Shown: positions 1 to 6,096, counted from the stretch's first letter. The stretch is DNA of 11,515 bases from DAOUEH01 sp034430515 (GCA_034430515.1 DAOUEP010000091.1:1-11515), one strand, 5' to 3'. Made by a program: numbers and translations. Notes: generated by a model not told the origin, from the sequence alone.

Positions 1-509
1 TAGCGTATTCTCAGAAAGCAGCTTGCCTAAACAGGTTTAGGGACTACCCTAAATCATATGGGAAAATATATCCCATCTTAACAGATATACTCAGGCTTTG
101 GGATGTAATTCATAGGGATATGAGAGCATGGTATGAGAATGCCAAAGCCAAGCAAAATCAAGGTGCGAAATTCGGTAGAATAACAGGGGTCATCCCTGAG
201 CGTGAAGTGGCACTTCACTTCGTAGATGTAACTACGTCGGATATTATTCCATCATCGTTTAAATATCCGATTCTCGCTGCACTAAGAGCGTTTATAGAGG
301 AAAGTAATGGGCAGTATCATTGGGGATTAGATGTTAAATCTGCTCTTGACAAGGGATTAGGTGAGCAGTTGACTGAAGTGGTTATATCAAACGCTACAGA
401 ATTAAGGAATCCAAATAAGCTAGGTAAGTCTAGTTCTGTATGGGATCAGTGTTACTCCAAAGCTCAAGTATGGTATTTGAGAGCCCTGTCTGCCAAGTTT
501 AAAAAATAG
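1..509 (+). CDS. 3'-partial hypothetical protein, AIPR-like C-terminus
   Basis: The reading frame is open from the left edge (first full codon at 3) to TAG at 507-509, giving 168 visible residues, so the ATG at 120 is probably an internal methionine and the gene starts outside the window. No ribosome binding site precedes that ATG. The visible part has a Trp/Tyr-rich stretch (RLWDVIHRDMRAWYENAK), a segment GAKFGRITG, then a hydrophobic SSFKYPILAALRAFIE followed by GQYHWGLD and NPNKLGKSSSVWDQCY. This pattern resembles from memory the C-terminus of AIPR (abortive infection phage resistance) proteins; no search was done, so the family call is tentative. The gene is clearly AT-richer than the rest of the window and uses different codons, which suggests acquisition by transfer. 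Its stop lies inside the terminator stem shared with the convergent aldo/keto reductase. Confidence 0.6.
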   Translation, partial: AYSQKAACLNRFRDYPKSYGKIYPILTDILRLWDVIHRDMRAWYENAKAKQNQGAKFGRITGVIPEREVALHFVDVTTSDIIPSSFKYPILAALRAFIEESNGQYHWGLDVKSALDKGLGEQLTEVVISNATELRNPNKLGKSSSVWDQCYSKAQVWYLRALSAKFKK

Positions 510-532
510 GGGTGGGGTCAGTAAAACCCCTA
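501..532 (-). terminator. Intrinsic terminator of the aldo/keto reductase gene
   Basis: On the minus strand TAGGGGT (532-526) pairs perfectly with ACCCCTA (513-507) across a 12-nt loop and is followed directly by six T (506-501). The first TAG of the stem is the stop codon of the aldo/keto reductase, and the other arm contains the TAG stop of the convergent left-hand gene. The T-run exists only on the minus strand, so it should terminate the leftward transcript. Confidence 0.8.
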
Positions 533-1696
533 CCCCGGCCGGGGCGGGACCTCCTGGTAGAGCGCCTCATGGGCCTTCTTGAGCCACTCCGGAATATCTA
601 TCTTCTGCGGGCACTTCTCCAGGCACTCGCCGCACTCCAGGCAGCTATCGGCGCGCTGGTCCAGCGGGATGCCGAAGCCCCCGTTATACATGAACTGGCC
701 GTGGCGCACGTCCTCGTACATCATGGCGTCGTTATAAATCTGGAAGACGCGGGGGATTTCCACGTTATTGGGGCAGGGCATGCAGTAGCGGCAGTTGGTG
801 CAGGGTACGGGGCTCAGGCTCTCGTAGGCCTTACGGATTTTATCGTAGAGCTTGAGCTCGCCGGCGGATAGATTGCCGGCGTCGTAGCGGCTGGCGAGCT
901 CGACATTCTGGACGACCTGCTCCATGGCGCTCATGCCGCTTAAGGCCACCTTGATTTCCGGCTGGTTCCATACCCAGCGCCAGGCCCACTCGACCGCCGG
1001 GAGCTTAACGGGGGCCTCGGCCAGGACTCTGGCGACCGGCGCCGGGGGCTCCTTGCTGAGCTTGCCGCCGCGGAGCGGCTCCATGACGACGATGGCGATA
1101 TTCTTGCCGGCGGCGTACTCCACGCCGCGGCGCCCGGCCTGCTCGTTGACGTCCATGTAGTTGTACTGCACCTGGGCCAGCACCCAGCTATCGTAGGCGT
1201 CCACGATTTCCTTGAAGACGGAGTATTCGTCGTGGAAGGAAAAGCCCAGCCGCCCGAACTTCCCTTGTGCCATTTGCCGCTCGGCCCAGGCCAGCACCTT
1301 CATGTCGCGTACCTTCTCCCAGCCGACCCTATCCAGCCCGTGCAGCAGGTAGAAGTCCAGCCGGGGCGTTTGGAGGCGCGTCAGCTGCTCGTCGAGGATG
1401 CGGTCAAAGTCCTCGGGCTTTTCAATCATGCGGGCGGGCAGCTTGGTGACCAGGTGGACTTTATCGCGGTAGCCGTCGGCCAGGGCCTTGCCGACCAGCT
1501 TCTCGCTGTTGCCCATGTGGTACATGTAGGCCGTGTCCACGTAGTTGACGCCGTTGTCGATGGCGTAGCGAATCATGCGGATGGCTTCCGGCTCGTCGAT
1601 TTGGGCCTGGTCTTGCCCGACGACGGGCAGGCGCATGGCCCCGAAGCCCAGTTGCGAGCCTTCCCAATCCAGGCTGCCGAATTTGCGGTATTTCAT
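530..1696 (-). CDS. Aldo/keto reductase with C-terminal 2x[4Fe-4S] domain
   Basis: A 388-residue protein with an N-terminal aldo/keto reductase barrel (about 1-285) and a C-terminal ferredoxin-like part. In the barrel I see LGFGAMRLP (16-24), NYVDTAYMYHMGNSE (51-65), a lysine in LVTKLP (K85) and LLHG (H119), which fit the Asp/Tyr/Lys/His tetrad of the superfamily. The tail has CxxCxxCxxCP at C299/302/305/308 and CxxCxxCxxxCP at C352/355/358/362, expected to hold two [4Fe-4S] clusters. Such fused AKRs are common in anaerobes; the physiological substrate is not known and I do not infer one. The ATG start at 1696 is preceded by a purine-rich GAGGGGG. The gene is monocistronic, transcribed away from the Smr gene, and ends in the terminator at 501-532. 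Cytoplasmic; no signal peptide. Confidence 0.92.
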   Translation of the reverse strand: MKYRKFGSLDWEGSQLGFGAMRLPVVGQDQAQIDEPEAIRMIRYAIDNGVNYVDTAYMYHMGNSEKLVGKALADGYRDKVHLVTKLPARMIEKPEDFDRILDEQLTRLQTPRLDFYLLHGLDRVGWEKVRDMKVLAWAERQMAQGKFGRLGFSFHDEYSVFKEIVDAYDSWVLAQVQYNYMDVNEQAGRRGVEYAAGKNIAIVVMEPLRGGKLSKEPPAPVARVLAEAPVKLPAVEWAWRWVWNQPEIKVALSGMSAMEQVVQNVELASRYDAGNLSAGELKLYDKIRKAYESLSPVPCTNCRYCMPCPNNVEIPRVFQIYNDAMMYEDVRHGQFMYNGGFGIPLDQRADSCLECGECLEKCPQKIDIPEWLKKAHEALYQEVPPRPG

Positions 1697-1731
1697 CTAT
1701 TTTCCCCCTCGCGGAATCTCGGGCCGTGCTT

Positions 1732-1763
1732 GCATCGCGGGTTTTACCGATATATCACGATGC
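1732..1763. promoter_or_regulatory. Inverted repeat between divergent AKR and Smr genes
   Basis: GCATCG (1732-1737) and CGATGC (1758-1763) form a perfect 6-bp inverted repeat with 20 bases between, and the spacer holds the 8-bp palindrome GATATATC (1749-1756). It lies 36-67 bases upstream of the AKR start codon, where an operator could sit. No convincing AKR promoter hexamers were found nearby, so the role is a guess. Confidence 0.25.
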
Positions 1764-1808
1764 CTCTGTAAGTATTTTGCCATGTTTGGGGATTAGATGC
1801 AAACCGAT

Positions 1809-1837
1809 TTTATTTTTAAGGATAGTACTGCTAAAAT
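1809..1837 (+). promoter_or_regulatory. Possible promoter of the Smr-domain gene
   Basis: A TAAAAT -10-like box (1832-1837) has a poor TTTATT -35-like box (1809-1814) 17 bases upstream. The predicted transcription start (about 1844-1846) falls on or next to the GTG at 1846, with 8 bases between -10 and start codon, the same spacing as at mtaB. It would give a leaderless mRNA. Confidence 0.35.
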
Positions 1838-1845
1838 CGTTAATA

Positions 1846-2121
1846 GTGAAAGAGCCGCAATATCATGCCGAGCCGGAGGCCGAGCTGCGCCTCCGCCACC
1901 TTACCGTGGATGAAGCCCTCCCCAGGCTGCATCAGTTCCTCCACGATGCCTACGTCGGCGGGGCGCACCACGTGCGCGTCATCCACGGCAAGGGCACCGG
2001 CACGCTGCGGCTCACCGTCCGCCGCGAGCTCAAGAACCACCCGCTGGTCAAGTCGTTCCGGCCGGGTGGGTACACCGAGGGACAGGAGGGCGTGACCATG
2101 GTGGAGCTTGCCGAGCGGTGA
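1846..2121 (+). CDS. Stand-alone Smr (MutS2 C-terminal-like) domain protein
   Basis: With a GTG start at 1846 this is 91 residues, almost wholly an Smr domain (about 13-88). HTVDEAL-like LTVDEALPRLHQFLHDA (19-35), VRVIHGKGTG (43-52) and the ending HPLVKSF...GVTMVEL are typical of the domain at the end of MutS2, which binds or nicks nucleic acid. The first Smr motif, usually LDLHG or LDLRG, reads LRLRH here, while the HGKGTG motif is intact. The frame is open back to 1726, but the residues before 1846 look non-coding (AT-rich, hydrophobic) and overlap the AKR upstream region, so I chose the GTG; there is no Shine-Dalgarno, fitting leaderless translation. A CTG at 1828 with AAGGA at 1818 is an alternative. 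No MutS2 ATPase precedes it. Role unknown beyond the domain. Confidence 0.75.
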   Translation: MKEPQYHAEPEAELRLRHLTVDEALPRLHQFLHDAYVGGAHHVRVIHGKGTGTLRLTVRRELKNHPLVKSFRPGGYTEGQEGVTMVELAER

Positions 2122-2128
2122 CTGTCCG

Positions 2129-2154
2129 GCCTCCCCATTGAACGGCGGGGAGGC
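2129..2154. terminator. GC hairpin between Smr gene and tRNA-His
   Basis: GCCTCCCC (2129-2136) and GGGGAGGC (2147-2154) form a perfect 8-bp stem with a 10-nt loop just after the Smr stop codon. No T-run follows, so termination is uncertain. The loop carries the TTGAAC -35 box assigned to tRNA-His, so the hairpin and promoter overlap. Confidence 0.45.
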
Positions 2155-2167
2155 TATCGGCTATAAT
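2138..2167 (+). promoter_or_regulatory. Promoter of tRNA-His
   Basis: TTGAAC (2138-2143), an 18-base spacer and TATAAT (2162-2167). The predicted start is about 2174, a few bases before the mature tRNA 5' end. The sequence TATAATTGAG is shared with the tRNA-Arg promoter. Confidence 0.75.
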
Positions 2168-2181
2168 TGAGGTGTCACCGC

Positions 2182-2259
2182 GGTGAGTGTAGCCCAGTGG
2201 TCTAAGGCGCCAGGTTGTGGCCCTGGAGATCGAGGGTTCAAATCCCTCCACTCACCCCA
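2182..2259 (+). tRNA. tRNA-His (anticodon GTG)
   Basis: The cloverleaf folds by eye: acceptor GTGAGTG (2183-2189) with CACTCAC (2249-2255); D-stem GCC/GGC; anticodon stem CCAGG/CCTGG around loop TTGTGGC with anticodon GTG (2217-2219); T-arm GAGGG-TTCAAAT-CCCTC fully paired. The extra G at 2182 opposite C73 (2256) is the histidine identity base G-1, encoded in the gene here. CCA (2257-2259) is also encoded. A run of five T (2265-2269) follows and may help termination. The last eight bases overlap the end of the nitroreductase gene on the other strand. Confidence 0.96.
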
Positions 2260-2998
2260 CCATCTTTTTATCCACGCCGCGCCGGTGGTTGGCCGTCGTC
2301 CAGATGCGGGCGCGCCGGATAAAATCGTTCACCTCGGCGTCGGTGCGGAAGTCCTCCGGGCCGCAGTAATCGTGGTGCACCATCTTCGCCTTATCGCGCA
2401 GCAGCTTCCGCGACGACAGTTTGTAGGCGGGGTAGCCCAGGGCCATCATGTCGTAGATTTCCAGCTCCGGCGGTATTCCCAGCAGGTCTTTGATGAGGCA
2501 GTGCGGGTAGGCCGTCGCCACCGACGACGTCCACTCGGTGGCCAGCCCCAGCGTTTCCGCCGCCAGGGCCATGTAGAGGTAGGCGTTGGCCAGGCTGGAG
2601 GTATGAATCGCCTGGCGCCGCTCGGCGTCGTAGCGCATCGAGGTGGGCAGCCCCGCCAGCGTGCGGGTATCGCCCAACACCAGGATAAAGACCGGGGCGA
2701 CGCGGTAGTCCATCCCGGCGTCCTGCGAGGGGCGGCGCGGCACGCGCTGCCAGGTCTCCCGGGCGCTCTCCGTCTTCACGATGAGCTTGTGGTAGTCGCG
2801 CACCCAGCCGACGATGGCGTCCTTGATTTCCTTATCTTTGATGACGATAAAGTCCCAGGGCTGCATATTGTAGCCGGAGGGGGCCCAGCGGGCCGCCTCG
2901 ATGATTTTGTCGATGCAGTCGTCGGGGACGGGGTCGGTTCGGAAGCGGCGGATAGTGCGGCGGTGCTTGATTAAGTCCAGAAAGTCAGCGTATTGCAT
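2252..2998 (-). CDS. Nitroreductase family protein (FMN-dependent)
   Basis: A 248-residue nitroreductase-fold flavoprotein. N-terminal RRTIRRF (13-19) and APSGYNMQPW (39-48) are the phosphate and ring contacts for FMN in this family, and MMALGYP (184-190) is the usual C-terminal FMN contact. Members use NAD(P)H to reduce nitro compounds, quinones or enones, or act as dehalogenases or flavin-destroying enzymes; the substrate cannot be told from sequence. I start at the ATG at 2998 because GGAGG lies 5 bases upstream and a good promoter (3032-3061) predicts transcription beginning near 3025. The frame extends to an ATG at 3061, but that lies in the -35 box. The TGA stop is inside the 3' end of tRNA-His, converging on it. 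Monocistronic, cytoplasmic. Confidence 0.9.
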   Translation of the reverse strand: MQYADFLDLIKHRRTIRRFRTDPVPDDCIDKIIEAARWAPSGYNMQPWDFIVIKDKEIKDAIVGWVRDYHKLIVKTESARETWQRVPRRPSQDAGMDYRVAPVFILVLGDTRTLAGLPTSMRYDAERRQAIHTSSLANAYLYMALAAETLGLATEWTSSVATAYPHCLIKDLLGIPPELEIYDMMALGYPAYKLSSRKLLRDKAKMVHHDYCGPEDFRTDAEVNDFIRRARIWTTANHRRGVDKKMVG

Positions 2999-3031
2999 GG
3001 GGGCCTCCGTTCTGCGTAAGGGTTTGGAAAC

Positions 3032-3061
3032 AGTATAGACAAAGGGGTGGGGTGAATTCAA
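3032..3061 (-). promoter_or_regulatory. Promoter of the nitroreductase gene
   Basis: On the minus strand TTGAAT (3061-3056), an 18-base spacer and TATACT (3037-3032). The predicted start near 3025 leaves a leader of about 27 bases carrying the GGAGG site, which decides the start codon at 2998. Confidence 0.75.
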
Positions 3062-3077
3062 TTGTGGCGGGGGGTCG

Positions 3078-3106
3078 TGGTCAATCTTGAGTTGATGGGG
3101 TATAAT
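3078..3106 (+). promoter_or_regulatory. Promoter of tRNA-Arg
   Basis: TATAAT at 3101-3106 with TGGTCA (3078-3083, four of six matches to TTGACA) 17 bases upstream. The predicted start is about 3113, 8 bases before the tRNA. TATAATTGAG is identical to the tRNA-His promoter core. Confidence 0.65.
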
Positions 3107-3120
3107 TGAGCCGAGTATGG

Positions 3121-3193
3121 GCGCCTGTAGCTCAGCGGACAGAGCACCGGTCTTCGGAACCGGGTGTCGTGGGTTCGAATCCCTCCAGGCGCG
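3121..3193 (+). tRNA. tRNA-Arg (anticodon TCG)
   Basis: Acceptor GCGCCTG (3121-3127) pairs with CAGGCGC (3186-3192), discriminator G at 3193. D-arm GCTC...GAGC; anticodon stem CCGGT/ACCGG around loop CTTCGGA with anticodon TCG; T-loop TTCGAAT. The T-stem GTGGG/CCCTC contains one U-U mismatch at its second pair, an oddity given the fully paired T-stem in tRNA-His. CCA is not encoded: the next bases CTA are the stop codon of the DUF169 gene on the minus strand. Confidence 0.95.
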
Positions 3194-3946
3194 CTACTTC
3201 CCCTCCACGTCCAGCCCCCACTTCTTGAACAGCTCCGTATAGAACTCGGGGCGGGGGAAGTCCGGCTGCAGGCCCACGGTGGCGTGGGCGTAGTCCATGT
3301 TCATCTCGCCGGCCTTCTTGAGCCCCTCCACCACCATTGCAAGCTTATCGCGCGGGATGGAGAAGATAATCTCGTCGTCGCCGGCGGCGGCCCGCTCGAA
3401 CTCGCCGGGGTCGGGCAGGGTGATGCGGAACCGGCCGTTCTCGATGACCGGCACCACCGAGTAGACGCAGGAATCGATGGGGTCGAACTCGCTGGGGATA
3501 TTGGGTTCGCCCTGGAATTTTGTGGCCATGAGCAGGTGCCGCAGCTGGGCGGTGTTGGAGTAGACCAGCACCAGGTCCGGCGCGAAGGTGGCCGTGCTGA
3601 GGGGCGCCGAGACCAGGCCGATGTACTTTCCGTGCGGCAGGCAGGGGAAGCTGGTATGGGCGTCGACAAAGGGGTCGTGGGGGTTTTCCACCAGCCCGTA
3701 GCCCATCAGGGGCGCCCAGCACCAGTGGTCTTCCTTGAGCATGGCGATGGTCTCGCGCCGGCGGCGCGACAGGGCGAAGGCCTGGCACTGGGCGATGTGG
3801 TGGCCGCGGTCGCGCTTGGGTCTTACCGCCCCTTCGGGGATATCGGCTTCTTTTTCCAGCAGCTTGAGGGCCAGCGGCGCCGTGCGCAGGAGGAGGAGCT
3901 TTTCCAGCGCTTCTCCGTATTCGTTATATTGCTTGATGGTGGTCAT
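3194..3946 (-). CDS. DUF169 family protein
   Basis: A 250-residue protein matching by eye the DUF169 family of anaerobic bacteria and archaea, whose biochemical role is unknown. Recognisable stretches are the N-terminal LRTAPLALKLL (20-30), a cysteine in GHHIAQCQAFALSRR, then SFPCLPHGKYIGLVSAPL and DEIIFSIPRDKLAMVVEGL near the C-terminus. The two conserved-looking cysteines could bind a metal or cofactor, but that is conjecture. No signal peptide or membrane segment. The ATG start at 3946 is preceded by GGTGA. It lies 30 bases downstream of the PEP carboxykinase gene on the same strand with no promoter or terminator between, so the two are probably cotranscribed. Its TAG stop touches the 3' end of tRNA-Arg with no gap. 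Confidence 0.85.
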   Translation of the reverse strand: MTTIKQYNEYGEALEKLLLLRTAPLALKLLEKEADIPEGAVRPKRDRGHHIAQCQAFALSRRRRETIAMLKEDHWCWAPLMGYGLVENPHDPFVDAHTSFPCLPHGKYIGLVSAPLSTATFAPDLVLVYSNTAQLRHLLMATKFQGEPNIPSEFDPIDSCVYSVVPVIENGRFRITLPDPGEFERAAAGDDEIIFSIPRDKLAMVVEGLKKAGEMNMDYAHATVGLQPDFPRPEFYTELFKKWGLDVEGK

Positions 3947-3976
3947 GGGGGCATCACCTTTCCGTCTGGTAGACGC

Positions 3977-5866
3977 TTATTTCCCCGTCTCGAACTTCTC
4001 CGGCGGGATGTAGTTGCCGTATTTCTTCTGCGCCCGGAGCAGGCGCTCGCGCTGCTCGGTGAGCACGTGCCATACCTCCGAGGACAGGTCGGGGATATTC
4101 TCGTGGTAGAAGGCCTCCACGCGGTTGAGCTTGGCCAGGTTCTCGGAAACACGGACGGTGAACTGCCGCACGTAGTCTTCGCGGGTATATTCCTTGTCCA
4201 GCACCTCGCGGAAGAGGGGCTTTAAGTCCTCGTAGCGGGGAATCCAGCCGGTGGGGATTTCGATGGCCTCGACGTCGTTATGGATGCGCAGCTCCATCCA
4301 CTTTACCCAGACGTGCTTGTCCTGGTGCTCGTTGAGGTATTCCCCGGTCTTGAGGTCGCGGAGGAAGTAGTTCACCCCGAAGACCAGCGGCATTTTACCC
4401 AGGTTCTTGCCGAACTGGAGGTAGTTATGGAGGTACTGCTCCAGCGGGATGGAGATAAAGTCCTGGATGCTCATGATGTTTATCTCGTGCTTGCCTTCCG
4501 CCTCGATGGTGGCGAAGGTCGTTTCCGTCTCCAGGGCGGCGCCGTAGGCGACCACGCCGTGCTCCCAGTCGAAGCCCTGCTGCACCGGCACGTAGCTGCG
4601 GTAGTCGCGGCCGCCGTAGAGGATGCCGCCCAGCTCCACGCCGGAGGGGTTCTCCAGCTCGGGGTCGCAGTTGGCCAGCACGTTGAGGGTGATGGTATAG
4701 CGGGCGTTCTTGTGGGCCGGGGGCACTTTCTCGCCCTTTTCGTCGGTCTTGCCCTCGAACCAGTCGCCGGTAAAGTTCTGGCCGGTCTCGGGCAGCTTCT
4801 CGTCCATGCCCAGCCACCAGGGCCGGGCGTCCTTGACCAGGATGTTGGTGAAGATAATCTCGCCGGGGTTGGTGAGTATCTGGTGGATGACGGGGTCGTC
4901 CTTGGGGTTGATGTCCTGGATGATGCCGAAGATGCCGCACTCGATGTTGACCGCCCGGCAGACGCCGCCGATATTGCGGACGTAGCCGATGTCGTCGGCC
5001 AGGATGGTCTCGCCGGGGAGCATGGCGGTGGAGGTCTTGCCGCAGGCGCTGGGGAAGGCCCCGGCGATGTAGGTCTTGCGCTTTTTCGGCCCGTGGACGC
5101 CCATAATCATAAAGTGCTCGGCCAGCCAGCCCTCCTCGTGCGCCTTGCGGATGGCCAGCCGCAGGGCCAGCTTCTTGAAGCCGATGGAGTTGCCGGCGTA
5201 CTGGTTGTTGATGCTGTAGACGGTGTTGGCCGTGTAGTCGATGTAGATGCGTTTCTTCTCGTGGTTGACGCTGACCATGTTGTCGTTGAGCTTGCCCGCC
5301 GAGTGCAGGGTGTTGAAAAACTCCGTCCCGCTCCCCGCCCGGCAGAAGGCCTGGTAGCCCTTGCGGTAGAGGAGGTCGACGCTGTGGGCCACGTACCAGG
5401 AGTCGGTGCACTCCAGGCAGTAGATGGTGAACTCGGAGTCGGCCGGGCCCAGGGTGAGAAAGCGCACAATCATGGTGCGCCCCTCCATGGCGCCCTTGCA
5501 CAAGCCCTGTACTTCGGTGAGCCCCTCTTCGCGCTCAATCTGGTTGAGGGCTTCGCTGAGGGTCTCGCCCCGGGGCACCAGGAGCTTGGTGACCAGGCGG
5601 TCGCGCCCCTGGTCGTGGGGGCCGTCGAAGTGGAAGGTATGCCCCGGGATGGTCAGCGCGGCGTTCTCCTCGCCGGAGACGATGGCCATGTTCTTGATAA
5701 AAGCGACCTCGTCGGGGGTATCGCTGCAAATAAAGACATTATCCGGATTGCAGAGTTCCGCCGACTCCCAGATGGCCCGGTGCACCTCCGGATTATCGAT
5801 AGCGCGCAGCTTTTTAGAGTCGTTCTCGCTGGTCTTGGCCTGCAAAGCTGCCAGATAGTTTTTCAA
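3977..5866 (-). CDS. pckG: Phosphoenolpyruvate carboxykinase, GTP type
   Basis: A 629-residue cytosolic enzyme interconverting oxaloacetate and PEP with a nucleotide triphosphate, for gluconeogenesis or anaplerosis. The P-loop FPSACGKT (271-278) includes the reactive cysteine C275. The Mn-binding set is likely K231 or K232, H251 and D291 in ADDIGY. NNQYAGNSIGFKKLALRLAI (221-240), HKNARY (385-390) and the Omega-loop region ALETETTFATIE (444-455) follow the GTP-PEPCK pattern, not the ATP type. Length is typical. However, the guanine-pocket stretch (WPGFGEN in animal enzymes) reads LNEHQDK (511-517), so the nucleotide may bind differently; the protein looks closer to archaeal forms. The start codon is TTG (5866) with GGGAGG 5 bases upstream. 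First gene of an operon with the DUF169 gene, expressed from an extended -10 promoter about 135 bases upstream. Confidence 0.95.
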   Translation of the reverse strand: MKNYLAALQAKTSENDSKKLRAIDNPEVHRAIWESAELCNPDNVFICSDTPDEVAFIKNMAIVSGEENAALTIPGHTFHFDGPHDQGRDRLVTKLLVPRGETLSEALNQIEREEGLTEVQGLCKGAMEGRTMIVRFLTLGPADSEFTIYCLECTDSWYVAHSVDLLYRKGYQAFCRAGSGTEFFNTLHSAGKLNDNMVSVNHEKKRIYIDYTANTVYSINNQYAGNSIGFKKLALRLAIRKAHEEGWLAEHFMIMGVHGPKKRKTYIAGAFPSACGKTSTAMLPGETILADDIGYVRNIGGVCRAVNIECGIFGIIQDINPKDDPVIHQILTNPGEIIFTNILVKDARPWWLGMDEKLPETGQNFTGDWFEGKTDEKGEKVPPAHKNARYTITLNVLANCDPELENPSGVELGGILYGGRDYRSYVPVQQGFDWEHGVVAYGAALETETTFATIEAEGKHEINIMSIQDFISIPLEQYLHNYLQFGKNLGKMPLVFGVNYFLRDLKTGEYLNEHQDKHVWVKWMELRIHNDVEAIEIPTGWIPRYEDLKPLFREVLDKEYTREDYVRQFTVRVSENLAKLNRVEAFYHENIPDLSSEVWHVLTEQRERLLRAQKKYGNYIPPEKFETGK

Positions 5867-6000
5867 ACCTGCCTCCCTGTTCGCTCGCCGGGCCGGTTAT
5901 CACAACACCTTCCCCGGCACAACGAACTCTAGAGAAGCCGGGCACGGCGCGGGCCCCGAGAAGATTGCCCCCGGTAGCTGGCGGTATACCAGGAGCTTAC
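5867..6000 (-). promoter_or_regulatory. Long GC-rich leader of the PEPCK operon
   Basis: The promoter at 6007-6015 predicts a 5' leader of about 135 bases. It contains several possible stems, such as CCGGC/GCCGG arms (5892-5896 with 5914-5918) and the palindrome GGTATACC (5983-5990). I do not recognise a known riboswitch, T-box or leader peptide. A regulatory RNA is possible but unproven. Confidence 0.3.
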
Positions 6001-6006
6001 GCCGAC

Positions 6007-6015
6007 ATTATAGCA
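6007..6015 (-). promoter_or_regulatory. Extended -10 promoter of the PEPCK-DUF169 operon
   Basis: On the minus strand the sequence is TGCTATAAT, an extended -10 element (TATAAT at 6012-6007, TG at 6015-6014). No good -35 box lies at the usual distance (TTTTAC is 15 bases upstream), which fits an extended -10 promoter. Confidence 0.6.
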
Positions 6016-6067
6016 TAATTCGGCGGGGTAAAATACCAGACCCGGCCCAAATTGACGGGCGGGGGGC

Positions 6068-6096
6068 TTTTCACGGCGGGTCGCCTTGGGTATAAT
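6068..6096 (+). promoter_or_regulatory. Promoter of the DUF5808-like gene
   Basis: TATAAT at 6091-6096 preceded by GGG, with TTTTCA (6068-6073, four of six) 17 bases upstream. The predicted start is about 6103, leaving a leader of some 35 bases with an AGGAGG site. It is back-to-back with the PEPCK promoter. Confidence 0.6.

Noticed and set aside
120..122. ATG as start of the left-edge gene
   Set aside because: The frame stays open to the window edge with protein-like sequence before this ATG, and no ribosome binding site precedes it.
2183..2974. A 263-codon + strand frame starting inside tRNA-His
   Set aside because: Antisense shadow of the nitroreductase; its start lies in the tRNA acceptor stem.
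2999..3061. Upstream ATG (3061) for the nitroreductase
   Set aside because: It lies in the -35 box of a good promoter, and the ATG at 2998 has a GGAGG site and matches the family start.
3164..4225. A 353-codon + strand frame starting inside tRNA-Arg
   Set aside because: It begins in the T-arm of the tRNA and runs antisense to the DUF169 gene and the end of PEPCK; low-complexity composition.
4280..5932. A 550-codon open frame on the + strand opposite PEPCK
   Set aside because: It is an antisense shadow of a certain gene in GC-rich DNA: Val/Leu/Ala/Gly-rich, no family motif, no ribosome binding site.
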